A DNA stretch of 64,000 nucleotides. Source: Uranotaenia lowii. Taxonomy: Eukaryota > Arthropoda > Insecta > Diptera > Culicidae. Below are positions 55,373-64,000 of the stretch, one piece after another (the first letter of the stretch is position 1; each line of letters starts with the position of its first letter). Made by a program: the position numbers and the translations under genes. A model generated the notes under the pieces. It did no database searches, was not told the origin of the DNA, and saw nothing but the letters and a program-made list of their open reading frames with translations. The stretch is taken from contig NC_073693.1 of NCBI RefSeq assembly GCF_029784155.1, forward strand, positions 162,918,031 through 162,982,030. The letters are read 5' to 3'.

Positions 55373-55829
55373 TCCTGCTGGTTGAGAGAGCCATGAACGA
55401 TTACACTCGCATCTATCGGCTGCAAAGAGTTATCCGAATTGCTACATTGCAAAGGATGTGAAGTAGGATTCTTCATCGTCGAGAAGTACCCGAATAGAAT
55501 GCGTCTTGCCGAAAAAAAAACCACCACCAATAGTGCTGTTTTCTACGAAGAAAGAATAAGACGTTACCTTATCTACAATAGACTTCCGTAAGGAAAGGGT
55601 ATCTCACTGACGAGGAATACCCTCTAAGTAGAGTAGCTTTCAACGCGTTTGAACCACTCGAATCGATGCATAGGGTTAAGCCTACGCCAATAATCCCGAT
55701 AATCGTCCAAATCGTACTTCGACTCGGGAAAATCATTAAGTCGGTTGAAGAATCACATTTCCTACGAAAATCCGAATCGTACAGTCACACGTGAAATCCG
55801 TGTTGTAGTACGGGTGCGAAACTAGGTGC

Positions 55830-56095
55830 ACATATGCGGTGACGACTCGAAAACTGCAAGTATTTCCCTGCGAAATATCATCCGCGCTTGGTGGCCTGGC
55901 AAGTGGATCCCAAACGGATCAGCAACTACATGAATGAATCTATATTGGCATCGAAGGAAAGGCAGGCCCAGAAGCTCATGGCGGCATGGTTCAGCCGCTG
56001 AATTTCGCACAGTTTACGAGAACCTTGGCTGGCAGCAAGTGAAGATGCTGGCTCCGGATCGCCGGCATTGGAGCTCCTTCATTTCGGATTTTTTT
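55830..56095 (+). pseudogene. Possible non-LTR retrotransposon C-terminal fragment
   Basis: In the plus-strand frame beginning near 55855 the sequence reads RRKGRPRSSWRHGSAAEFRT and then LGWQQVKMLAPDRRHWSSFI. This resembles the Arg-rich GRP..W...E...LG....LA.DR..W...I tail found after the reverse transcriptase in many arthropod non-LTR elements. The upstream part has frameshifts and no reverse transcriptase is visible. The assignment rests on pattern memory, and the fragment is short. Confidence 0.45.
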
Positions 56096-57319
56096 AAATG
56101 AATTTGGCCGTGGAGCGCATCGACATAAGTATAGTCTTCCATCCAACGCAATACATAAGGGCAGTCTCGGATAGGGACAAGGTCACTGGGGCACACTGGG
56201 GCGTCGCGGTCACTCGTCTTTCCCAGGGATGCAAATCGAAAAACGAACGCACCGTTTAAAAAATACTAAATCTTTGCAAGACCCTCGATGAGAAGAGACT
56301 ATTCTTGGGTTGCGGTTTCGTTAAGTTTTTTTTATCTAAATGAAGCTGCACTTTTCTATTACTCTCTAGCTCCATTAGTCAGCTTTTTTCAACTCTCGAA
56401 CGTCTGAAAGGGATCTGAAGGATGTGCAATGCTACTCACTTCGTCCACATGTCAGTTGAACGGTGATGTGTGCATTGTAAGGAAAAAACAGTCTTGATTT
56501 TAACAGACCTTGTACAATTTTGGTCTCTGCATATAGCTTAGCGGATGTACCAAATGTGCCATGTTCTAGTATCTATTTTCGTTTCATGCTATTCAGAATT
56601 AAAAGTCGATTCTGCTAGTTCGTAAATTAGGTCGTATCCCCTGTTCCAAAAAGCAAGCCAATCATTTGAATAACCCTTTAAGCGCATGCAAGCTCTCTTA
56701 ATTGTATATTATTTGGGCATTACATCGTAAAGTTATAAAACAAATTAGCTGCATTAATTTATCATGGTACGATATAGTTATTTCGCAGGGTCTATTTCAT
56801 TTTGGCCCTTGTGTCGACACTACTAAATACTAGAAACAGTACCGTCTGGAAGCAGCGGAAAACTGCAAACCAGCAGCCAGCAGAGCTCACCTAAAAAAAA
56901 GGCAAGTTGGCATGTAAATCACGTAATCCTCATCGCCTCGTACGCCCCATAATTCATCACCGTCTCCTTCGACGACGTCCTTGGGCCTTGTTCGAGTGTA
57001 CTGGCACGCTATCCTGGGGAGAGGTTGGCGTGTTTGCGAGAAGAAAGCAAGGAAAAAAACCAACGATACAACCAACAAGTCCGCTAAAAACCAGCCCATA
57101 TAATTACACGCACCGGCCGCTTTTCCACGGAAAATGAGCCACCACGGAATTGTTACTTTGTTGAATGCCCCGGTTTTGTACCGGATTGCCTTGTCCAGTA
57201 TGCTCCGGGCAGATGTAAATGAGCTTAGATAGTTTTGGAGCCGGAACCATTGGAAGTTGGAGTATTCTTTGAGTCTGAATGAAATTTTTCGATAAACTGT
57301 TTTAGGTGCCTGCATCTCA
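56096..57319. other. No supportable gene; one long minus-strand open frame
   Basis: A 142-codon open frame on the minus strand (56887-57315) includes a hydrophobic run (LADLLVVSLVFFLAFF) and an acidic section (DVVEGDGDELWGVRGDEDY). It has no recognised domain, and its coding status is doubtful. The remainder shows nothing recognisable. Confidence 0.25.
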
Positions 57320-59836
57320 TTCGTAACAACTTCATTTGTGCAAAAAGTTCCTAACTAGTCCTTCGTGTGGAGATACCAACTTTGGCGAAGAAGACGGACG
57401 ATTCAAAAGAAAATGTAGCGAAACCAAACGGAAACTGGTGAAAAATTTAACTCGATTCAACATGTTAACTAATATCACATAGCGGTGTAGATTGAGTAAG
57501 ATCGCTTTTTTTCGTTTCCTTCCGTTCTGCTTGTTTCGGCGTTAAGAAAGTTTTCGCCCATATGTCCGAAGAAAGGCCAGGCCTTGAATGAAGGTCACCC
57601 TTTTAGCCTGTTCGTTTTCATTTGATTTCTAGTTGTTTTGTTTTAAAGATAATATTATGTATACTTAATTATATAACACTGCGTTAGATTTTGAACTGAG
57701 AACTCATTTGATTAAAATCAGTGTTTGCTTGGCCGTTTCAACATTTTTAGACCTGTTCTCTGCACATTCTGGTGTGTATTGTTCGTTTAACTTTTTTTTC
57801 CTTTTTTCTGGGTTAGGTTATTTTAAGATTTGTGCATAAAAAGTTTTGAAAAAGGTGTTTTTGATCATAATTAAATCTTTCGATCGCGTTTACGTTTTCG
57901 TAAGCTTAACAGTAAAATATTTTGTTCAGCTTTCGTTCACACCTTTTAACGGTTTGTTTTTTTTTTCGAGCTGAAAATTGGTTTTCCTTTCTAATTTCAT
58001 CTCACAGCTTTAAATTATGTATTTCTTTCCTAGACTTTTTTGTTTCTGTTTGTCTTTGCGGGTTAAGTTTTTGATTTTTGAAAGTTTTCGAATTATTTCC
58101 ACAAGTTCCACAAAAGTTTGAGAAAATATAATCTTATGCGTCATTATGTCTTTTGAATTCCAGAGGCGTTAAATAAAGGAAAAGTTTCAATCATTTAAAT
58201 GTTTTCATAATTCTAGCTATCTAAAACTAATATTCAAATATAGATTCTTAAACTAACGAACCTATCAAAATTTGTATCCGAAACCTCAATTATTTGTTTT
58301 CCAGTTCGGAACCAACTTCGATAGTAACTTCCGATAACACGCTTTTATTCTCATATCTGCATTCAGTAGATTATTTGGCGTTAAGTCCTACGGAAACCTG
58401 GCTAGCTAACTTACGGATATTTTTAGCTCCGTACTGATCATGATTTTCTAGTCCAAACTTTCTTCATAGACACATCCTAAACTTGATTTGACTGGAAAAC
58501 AAATATTTGAGAAGAAGACATACGTTCAAGATACGATAGAACAAAAAACTTTTGACAGATAAATGCTTTGCTCTGTGCTAACAACTTTATCCACTGGAAA
58601 TACTTAACAGTCGATAGATAATTCTTATTTCAATTTTTTTCATCCTAATTAAACTTTTATGACACTAAAACCAAATGCAAACATTTCGCTTTATACTGTT
58701 TACAGCAACTTTTTCTCAAATTGGACGCACTTGCACTGGATTAGATTTTTGCCTATCACAAAAATAAACTTCATGATTTGCAAAGTGTTCTGTGAACGAT
58801 CCGATTTTTTTTTTATTTAATTAACAGCTTAAGCCATGCGCTTGACACCAACTGTTGATCCAGCTTTGGAGTACGGTCGTCTTCAGGAAACGTGTAGATT
58901 AGATTTTTAAAGGTAATGAATAAAGTTAACATGATGTTCCTTATTCTGCAAGTCATTTGACTTGACTTGACTCACTAAATTTCCCCTTTTTCCGAGTTTT
59001 GTATGCAGACAAGAAATTTCAATTCAAATGAGCTTCGATTAGTTCTAGGAACTCATTTGAACTTGAACACGGTTCTTGGCTTAGATACTTACAGTAGTTA
59101 AGGTGAAATTTCGCAAGTCTTGTCACGTGACTCGAATAACAAGGCTTAACATGCAATTTAAAGATCATTATACGAATTGCTTAACCAAACACATTCTGAA
59201 CTTGTATTTCATTCACTCCAAAGTATCAATTTTTATCAGAAACAGAAGTAACACCTTATTGTATAAAATAATCATCACTATTTACCATCAACAGTTGGTT
59301 CCAGCAAAATGGCTAGCGTGCCTAATTATCTCAAAATTAAAAGTTCTTATCCTACCAAACCATAGGCTTCAACGGCTCAAAGTATGTAGCGTAGCATAGT
59401 AGTTTTTTTTCTATCTCTTACATTAAATAATCAGTAAATTGTTAACCTTCCAAGGTTGAGTCCGTTGAACTCCCTACTAGTCACTCGCCGCGACACGAAA
59501 TATCATTAAATATCATACCTAGTGTGTGTTTGTGTTTTTTTTCAGTTTTTGTTTGCTTGAGGAAAGGGTCTTCGCGTTTTATTTGGTATTTCAGTTTGTT
59601 TGTTTATTAGTTCGCTTTTTCCTTGTTGTTGTTTGTTTTAATTATATTAGAGTATTCTATAACACTCGACTACCTCCTTTCAGCACCCAGGACCTCCGTA
59701 GCTTTTCGCTCTCTTTCGTTTAATTTCGTAGCCCGCACAATCCCCGCCAAACCATCATCGGAATAATTAAGCGTATCCTCTTGCCCTGCAAGGCCACTCA
59801 ACCCAACTCCAACCACACCGGGAGCTGCCGAGTGAC
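57320..59836 (-). other. Presumed 3'UTR of the minus-strand gene ending at 59837
   Basis: The sequence downstream of the stop codon on the minus strand is rich in A and C words (aaacaaacaacaacaagg type), as is common in dipteran 3'UTRs. It lacks recognisable transposons, in contrast to the rest of the window. Its extent is a guess; several TTTATT words (AATAAA on the minus strand) could serve as polyadenylation signals. Confidence 0.35.
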
Positions 59837-59970
59837 TTAGTTTTGCGTTTTGGTGATGTTCCGATCCGGGGGTTTGTAGAACTGTTGCACGAAATGGAGC
59901 AAATCGTACACACTGCCGGGACCCTTGCCCGGCTTCATGCAGATAAAGTCGTCCAGGCTGTGCGTGTTGG
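59837..59970 (-). CDS. Terminal coding exon of an unidentified host gene
   Basis: On the minus strand, ctctttatttccag is a strong splice acceptor (AG at 59972-59971). After a split codon it opens a frame of 43 residues starting NTHSLDDFICMKPGKGPGS, followed by VYDLLHFVQQFYKPPDRNIT and ending KTQN with TAA at 59837. The codons use G/C in third positions (ctg, gac, ccg, ggc, gtg), unlike the AT-rich surroundings, which supports real coding. Upstream of the acceptor the frame is intronic, and the intron holds a nest of transposons. I do not recognise the protein; the ending is hydrophilic with no membrane segment, and no function is proposed. Earlier exons must lie beyond 64000 or be hidden in the intron region. 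Confidence 0.65.
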
Positions 59971-60166
59971 CTGGAAATAAAGAGCACATGGTACCGTAAG
60001 AGTGGTTCGAATAAGTATTGAGGGAAAAAAAGTTCAATCCTACTAGAATGAAGTAATAAACGTAAATTTGCATTCATAGAGATATGGCGATTGTTCAGTA
60101 GCAGCGGAGTTGTTTGAAAATATTAAACCTATGAAAAAAAGTTGAAAAAATAACAATTTATGCATA
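59971..60166 (-). other. Intron sequence next to the terminal exon
   Basis: AT-rich DNA between the splice acceptor and the left end of the mariner-type element. A frame continuing upstream (to 60073) is open by chance and lacks the codon bias of the exon. Confidence 0.45.
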
Positions 60167-60391
60167 TACAGTATCACCCATAAAAAAATCGAAAATTTTT
60201 AGCAGTCTGTTTTGGGTTGTTTTTGACGATTTATGGGGATTTTTTTTTGTGTGTGTAAAGAGTGTCCACGATGAAATTGCTACACACAAAATTGATTCGT
60301 AAAATTTGAGTTTTCATCCGATTGCCATAAAATTGTCAGGGATTGAAAAATAACTATTAAACTCCATTTTACCATTTTACTCGTATTTTAT

Positions 60392-61250
60392 TTACAGTCC
60401 ATACGCAAATGCCCGCACCTTGGCTTTAACCCCTACCATAAGATTCTGCACAACCTGTGAATCAACCGTTTTTTGCATGTAAACCCATACTTTCTTCAAT
60501 TCCTCGACTGTCTTCACTATCATAGGTCGTTTAAGAAGGTGGTGCTTCATAATCGTCCAGTACTTCTCGATGGGGCGGAGCTCCGGAGGGGTAGTTGTTG
60601 GGAGGGTTGAACATTTTCGGCACGAAATTTACCATATTGGCCGCATACCACTTCAGCACATCCTTGGAGTAGTGTCATGAGGCCATATCCGGCCAGAAAG
60701 TTGTTGGGACGTTGTGGGCTTTCAGAAGGCACTCTTTCATGTATACCTGTCCGTTCATCGTGTCCTGGGTCACGAAAGGTGCACTCCGCTTCCCGCACGT
60801 GCAGATGGCTTGGCAAACCAGGAATTTATTCGCAAATTTGAACATCTTCTGAGTGCGGACATGCTCCGGAACGCTGAACTTATCCTTGGCCGTGAAAAAA
60901 AGGTTTCCGGGATCTGTTTGAAGTCGGCCTTCACATATGTTTCGTCGTCCATGATGCAGCATTCAACTTTCGTCAGCATGTTAAGGTACCGGCACTGGTT
61001 TTGGCGGAATTGTTCTGCTTCTTGCCTAGATTAGGGGTCTTTTTTACCTTGAACGTTCGAAGCCCAGCCTTAGTTTTGGCCTTTTTGACAAAACTTCGAC
61101 TTAGGTGCAGCTTTTTAGCCACATCCCGGACGGAGGCCTTTGGGTTTCGGTTGAAGACCCCAATTACGCGGTTGTGATTTTTGGTGTTGTACGGAATACA
61201 TTTTCCTGCACTGCTGGGCTTTATTAGATCTAACCTTATTCTGTCAATTG
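60392..61250 (-). pseudogene. DD37E-type Tc1/mariner transposase remnant
   Basis: Minus-strand remnant of the transposase family known from mosquitoes. The N-terminal helix-turn-helix reads VIGVFNRNPKASVRDVAKKL and continues HLSRSFVKKAK (about 61170-61060). The first catalytic D lies in CIMDDETYVKADFKQIPE (about 60960-60910). After frameshifts come NKFLVCQAICTCGKRSAPFV and TFWPDMAS with the second D (60675-60850). Another frameshift leads to PELRPIEKYWTIMKHH with the catalytic E, and the C-terminus FAYGL with TAA at 60392. The D-to-E spacing is about 37-38 residues across the break. At least three frame changes and some stops show it is dead. It is nested in the mariner-type element. Confidence 0.88.
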
Positions 61251-61512
61251 ACGTAAACAATGCAATAAGTACACCCATAGAAGAGGTTGCAAAAATCCAA
61301 TGCCTATTTAGCATATCTCTGTGCCGATAATGCGCTGAAATGTGCACTGTGCCGAAGACGGTATGTTTGAAAAACCGTAACTGGCATAAGGACTCGGCTC
61401 CCAACCAAAATAATGACCACTACATTCAAGCAAAACAAGAAAAACATTTTATGGGATTTCTTTCCTATTGGATAATTCATCCCAGAAACAAGAAAATAAA
61501 AATTAAAATCAC

Positions 61513-61597
61513 AGCGCCGTAGTGAGAATCGAACTCTATAAGTTACCAAATCTATCGTCATGCCAGTCCGACACCTTAACCAGTGCACTATTCGAAC
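61513..61597 (-). promoter_or_regulatory. tRNA-like Pol III promoter (candidate SINE head)
   Basis: On the minus strand a tRNA-like block carries an A-box-like stretch tggttaaggtgtcgga (61582-61567) and a B-box-like gagttcgattctc (61536-61524), about 30 bases apart, as in tRNA genes. The downstream minus-strand sequence runs AT-rich to about 61330. The block does not fold into a clean tRNA with a matched acceptor stem, so a tRNA-derived SINE is more likely than a functional tRNA. Confidence 0.6.
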
Positions 61598-61779
61598 TTC
61601 ATGCAGGACGAGGGATATTTGTCATAGGCTTTATGTCACCGATCAATCACAAAAAAACGCACAACGGTGGCTTCCCGGCGTTTGGTCTCCTTTCAATTCA
61701 TTCCTTTGTCTCGTAAAGGAAACGGGAAAGGGGACGGGAGTGAAGGAACGGGAAACCCATTGAATGAGAACTGTGCTTT

Positions 61780-62055
61780 GCTTACTCCCTGCTATTACAT
61801 ACACACGCTACATATACACAGCTGCCAAAGCCGGGCAGCTTGGCCAGTGGAAGAAATATTTCTGTTGTTGCTTTTGCTACACATGCGCAGCTTAGCCAGT
61901 GGTTGTTTGCCGGTGATTGAATTGAAGCAATGTTGTTGTTGTTGCTTTTACTACATACACACACAGCTCTACCGTGGTTGTTTGCCGGCGCGGCGGATTG
62001 AATTGAAGGAATATTTTTGTTGTTGCTTTTGCTACATTCACACGCACAGTGCTCG
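61780..62055. repeat. Imperfect tandem repeat, 74-83 bp units
   Basis: The phrase gttgctttt(g/a)ctac recurs at 61867, 61941 and 62022, accompanied each time by cacacgca/cacacaca and, in two units, ggttgtttgccgg and gattgaattgaag. An earlier, weaker unit covers about 61785-61860. The repeats keep a 228-codon frame open (61667-62353) that encodes Cys/Leu-rich repeats and is not regarded as a gene. Confidence 0.7.
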
Positions 62056-62147
62056 GTTCGCTGGCTGCCTGGTGTTGGCCGGTATTTATTTCTATCCTTC
62101 TTCGTCTTGTGATGCGATATGGAGGGACGTGAATTCGTTTTTATTTT

Positions 62148-62296
62148 GTTTCTTTCAGACATACGCAATTCGGTTAACTTGGGAGGTTAATGCCGGTGGG
62201 AGCAAATCGAATCAGCACCGGTCGCGTTATCTTCTTGTACCAATGATGCCTTGTACCAATGATGCCGTCATTGGCACAGAGGCTGAATTGTGGGTG
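62148..62296 (+). repeat. Single copy of the 149-bp palindrome-centre segment
   Basis: Matches 18221-18369 from gtttctttcagacatacgca to cagaggctgaatt(g/t)tgggtg. Instead of the stretch tatgtaattgactacacgc it has a 16-bp direct duplication of cttgtaccaatgatgc. It is followed by the mariner transposase remnant, not by (TA)n. Confidence 0.85.
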
Positions 62297-62632
62297 CAAA
62301 GATCGGTAAAAGATCACTTAAATGCATCATCAAAGGCGAGAACAAAGCAATGATTTCATTCTAAGTTGAAGAAGAAGCAGCTGATCGTCGTGTTCTCAGG
62401 CAAGACACTTTTTTCGATTTATCCGGTGTCCAATTCACGAACATATCAGTATATTTCAACATCTGAAGGCCGAGGACGTTCCAAGGAATGTGAAATTCAA
62501 GTTTACTAACGAGCATCCTGCTGGTGTCATGGTATTTGGAGCTGTTGCTTTGAACGGATTGAAGATGTCTCCGGTTTTCATGAAAGCTGGAGTAAAAGTT
62601 AATACTGTAGTAGTCTACATGAACATATTGAA

Positions 62633-63070
62633 CAGGAAACAACACTAAGAGAAATCTAATCATCAACATCGAAATGGATAGACCTAGTCCTTGAAGAAGG
62701 ACCAGAAAATTCTTACAAGGTTAAGGACTAGACACAGCAAGATAACCCATAAACACATATTGGAACGAACTGAAGCCCCAACGTGTGTAACATGTGGTGT
62801 TTCAATCACAGTTAAACAATTATTGGTGGACTGCAGGAAGTACGACATGCAAAGAGCTAATATTTTTCCCGACGCCGGAGGAGGACTAGTGAATATGTTG
62901 AAAAACAACAAAGAAAGTGAAAAAATAGTGATAAAATTCCTTAAGCAAAGTGCATTGTACGACCAAATTTAAGAAACTCTGTAACGTCCAGTATTGATAT
63001 ATTAATACTGAGGGTGAAAACTGAAGGTTAATCCCTCAATAAATAAAGCGTAAAAAAACAAAAAAAAAAA
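62633..63070 (+). mobile_element. 5'-truncated non-LTR retrotransposon with poly(A) and 14-bp target duplication
   Basis: A 438-bp insertion interrupts the mariner transposase between VYMNI and LKYQV. It is bounded by perfect direct repeats atgaacatattgaa (62619-62632 and 63071-63084). The right end is A-rich (aaaaaaacaaaaaaaaaaaa) and preceded by aataaataaagcg, a polyadenylation signal. Target duplication, 5' truncation and poly(A) tail are the signature of target-primed reverse transcription. Confidence 0.95.
62688..62972 (+). pseudogene. C-terminal ORF2 fragment of an I/R1/Jockey-type retrotransposon
   Basis: The open frame inside the truncated insertion encodes QKILTRLRTRHSKITHKHIL, then TCVTCGVSITVKQLLVDCRK, ending KFLKQSALYDQI with a stop at 62970-62972. 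This matches the C-terminal ...RLR.GH..LTH...L...P.C..CG..LTVKH.L..C pattern of non-LTR ORF2 proteins; the usual His before LL is Gln here. There is no in-frame start; the piece begins at the truncation point. It remains intact over 94 codons, so the insertion may be relatively recent. Confidence 0.85.
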
Positions 63071-63514
63071 ATGAACATATTGAAGTATCAGGTGCTTCCG
63101 TGGATTTGGGCAAACTTCAATGAGCTCGAGAAATTTATTTTCCAACAAGAAAGAGCCCATGCCAGACCTCAAAACGGACCCAAACCTGGCTAGAGAAGAG
63201 TATGAAGTTTTGGCCAAAGGAGCTTCCAAGCAGAATGGATTCGAAATTTCTCGACCAATTGATATGGGCGTATGCTCAAGCGAAAGCTTGTAGATAATCT
63301 CACCCAAGTGTCAATTTTCTGAAGGCTTCCATCTCTGAGGTGTGGGCTTCAATATCAGAGGCTTATATTGAAAGTGGACACATGGAATGATTGTTTTTAA
63401 GATGTCAATCTACATATCTGAATGAATAAAAGGTTCATAAATCATGTAAACATCAAGAAAAGTGTTTTTGAACCTTGATGGCAGATTTTCGTATTTTTTA
63501 TGGGTCATACTGTA

Positions 63515-64000
63515 AACCAATTTGAAAATTTGAAATGAATTTTGCATAGGCCTACAAGGTACTGCCATCCTGCGAGTGATGGCTAGAGCTAAAGCTCTTT
63601 GTTTGCCAATTTTGCTCTTTTTGCCAAACAATCGGCGTATCTAATAAATAAACTGTTCATTGAATGAGTCATGAACGCTAAAAAGCCACCTTCAAGCGTC
63701 ACCCAAATGACCATACGATATGTAATTCGTCGAAAAAAAATCTATCATATAACATCCCACTCACTTAGCTGATCAAAATATAGCAGATTGGGAAAAATCG
63801 AATACAGTGCATGAAAAATTCTTCTTTCCGATTTATGGAACCTCATGGATCGCTCGTGGAAAATGCTGGAGCGTCTGGTAAAGCAGCGTTTTTCCATGGT
63901 GAGTCTTTTGATAGTTAAAAGCTTGTTTTTAGCCCAGGATACTTCATTGAGGATGATTTTACTTCAGTCAAAAGTATTTTAACGCACGCCCTTGGAATAA
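63515..64000. other. Right flank, no gene seen
   Basis: AT-rich sequence with a short minus-strand open frame (63410-63631) of no recognised family. Around 63550-63650 the minus-strand words resemble the non-LTR tail pattern (ALAITRRMAVPCRP) but are too short to call. Confidence 0.35.

Larger units (their letters stand above)
62297..63429 (+). pseudogene. Mariner-family transposase remnant, split by an insertion
   Basis: Plus-strand pieces include TLFSIYPVSNSRTYQYIS (about 62405-62460; the family's catalytic SDEK is degraded to SGK) and, after a frameshift, FKFTNEHPAGVMVFGAVALN and GLKMSPVFMKAGVKVNT up to VVVYMNI at 62632. The reading continues after the insertion (63071 onward) as LKYQVLPWIWANFNELEKFI then FQQERAHAR, where the family has FQQDGAPAH, so the second catalytic D is changed to E. 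It then passes through frameshifts to KFWPKELPSRMDSKFLDQLI and WASISEAYIESGH, with stop at 63429. The order and wording fit the mariner side of the Tc1/mariner superfamily. It lies within terminal repeats at 60169 and 63512, and is inactive. Confidence 0.85.
60169..63512. mobile_element. Mariner-type element, 3,344 bp, with nested insertions
   Basis: The left end cagtatcacccataaaaaaa and the reversed right end cagtatgacccataaaaaat match, continue with tcgaaaat / acgaaaat, and abut TA on both sides (60167-60168 and 63513-63514). The right part holds a mariner-family transposase remnant, as expected for an element of about 1.3 kb. The extra length is explained by a DD37E transposon remnant, a tRNA-like repeat, tandem repeats and a truncated non-LTR insertion, each listed separately. 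Confidence 0.75.

Noticed and set aside
61513..61597. Functional tRNA gene
   Set aside because: Internal promoter boxes are present, but a paired acceptor stem and a clean anticodon arm could not be drawn. A tRNA-derived SINE is more likely.
61667..62353. 228-codon open frame as a real gene
   Set aside because: It consists of tandem repeats, a dispersed 149-bp repeat and the edge of a transposase pseudogene, without codon bias or a domain.

Overview
The window looks like accessory, transposon-packed DNA from an insect, most likely a mosquito-type dipteran. The support is indirect: AT-rich sequence, almost no long open frames, and remnants of Tc1 (DD34E), a DD37E-type mosquito-associated transposase, a mariner-type transposase, several non-LTR retrotransposons, hAT-type non-autonomous elements with 8-bp target duplications, and TA-flanked MITE-like elements. 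I cannot name the species. No bacterial gene organisation, operon, CRISPR array or rRNA gene is visible.

Layout. 1-13.3 kb: AT-rich non-coding DNA carrying a TA-flanked 0.93-kb element (5.9-6.8 kb), a broken non-LTR reverse transcriptase (8.3-9.35 kb) and a 1.14-kb element with 31-bp terminal inverted repeats (11.5-12.7 kb). 13.3-30.8 kb: a giant inverted-repeat block. A 5,081-bp arm (13289-18369) is followed by a 336-bp (TA)n tract, a 5,080-bp inverted copy, exactly 500 N, an 814-bp direct partial copy, a 352-bp (TA)n tract, a 5,081-bp inverted copy and a third (TA)n hairpin. The middle copy carries scattered single-base indels that the outer copies lack, so part of the block is probably a false assembly duplication around a real or artefactual ~10.5-kb palindrome. 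34.5-38.5 kb: two arrays of the same 184-bp repeat and a pair of inverted 25-bp ends enclosing about 3.6 kb, with a 414-bp hAT-type MITE (8-bp target duplication) nested inside. 40.1-41.1 kb: a Tc1 transposase pseudogene whose 337-codon frame is intact except for eight stops. 41.4-44.8 kb: a 3.36-kb hAT-like element with a perfect 8-bp target duplication. 44.8-49.7 kb: no gene seen. 49.8-53.7 kb: a Jockey-like non-LTR retrotransposon on the minus strand, decayed and interrupted. 53.9-56.1 kb: two more non-LTR fragments. 57.3-59.97 kb: the best candidate for a real host gene, a terminal coding exon on the minus strand with a good splice acceptor, followed by an AT-rich presumed 3'UTR. 60.17-63.51 kb: one mariner-type element, recognised by matching terminal inverted repeats and TA flanks, that has collected a DD37E transposon remnant, a tRNA-like Pol III promoter, tandem repeats and a 5'-truncated non-LTR element with a 14-bp target duplication.

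The coding remnants are mutually independent selfish elements in various stages of decay; they do not form a pathway. The one likely cellular gene enters from the right on the minus strand and ends at 59837; its large upstream intron appears to house the mariner nest. I found no convincing new biochemical system. The most unusual feature is the AT-centred palindrome, one 149-bp section of which recurs alone inside the mariner nest at 62.1 kb.
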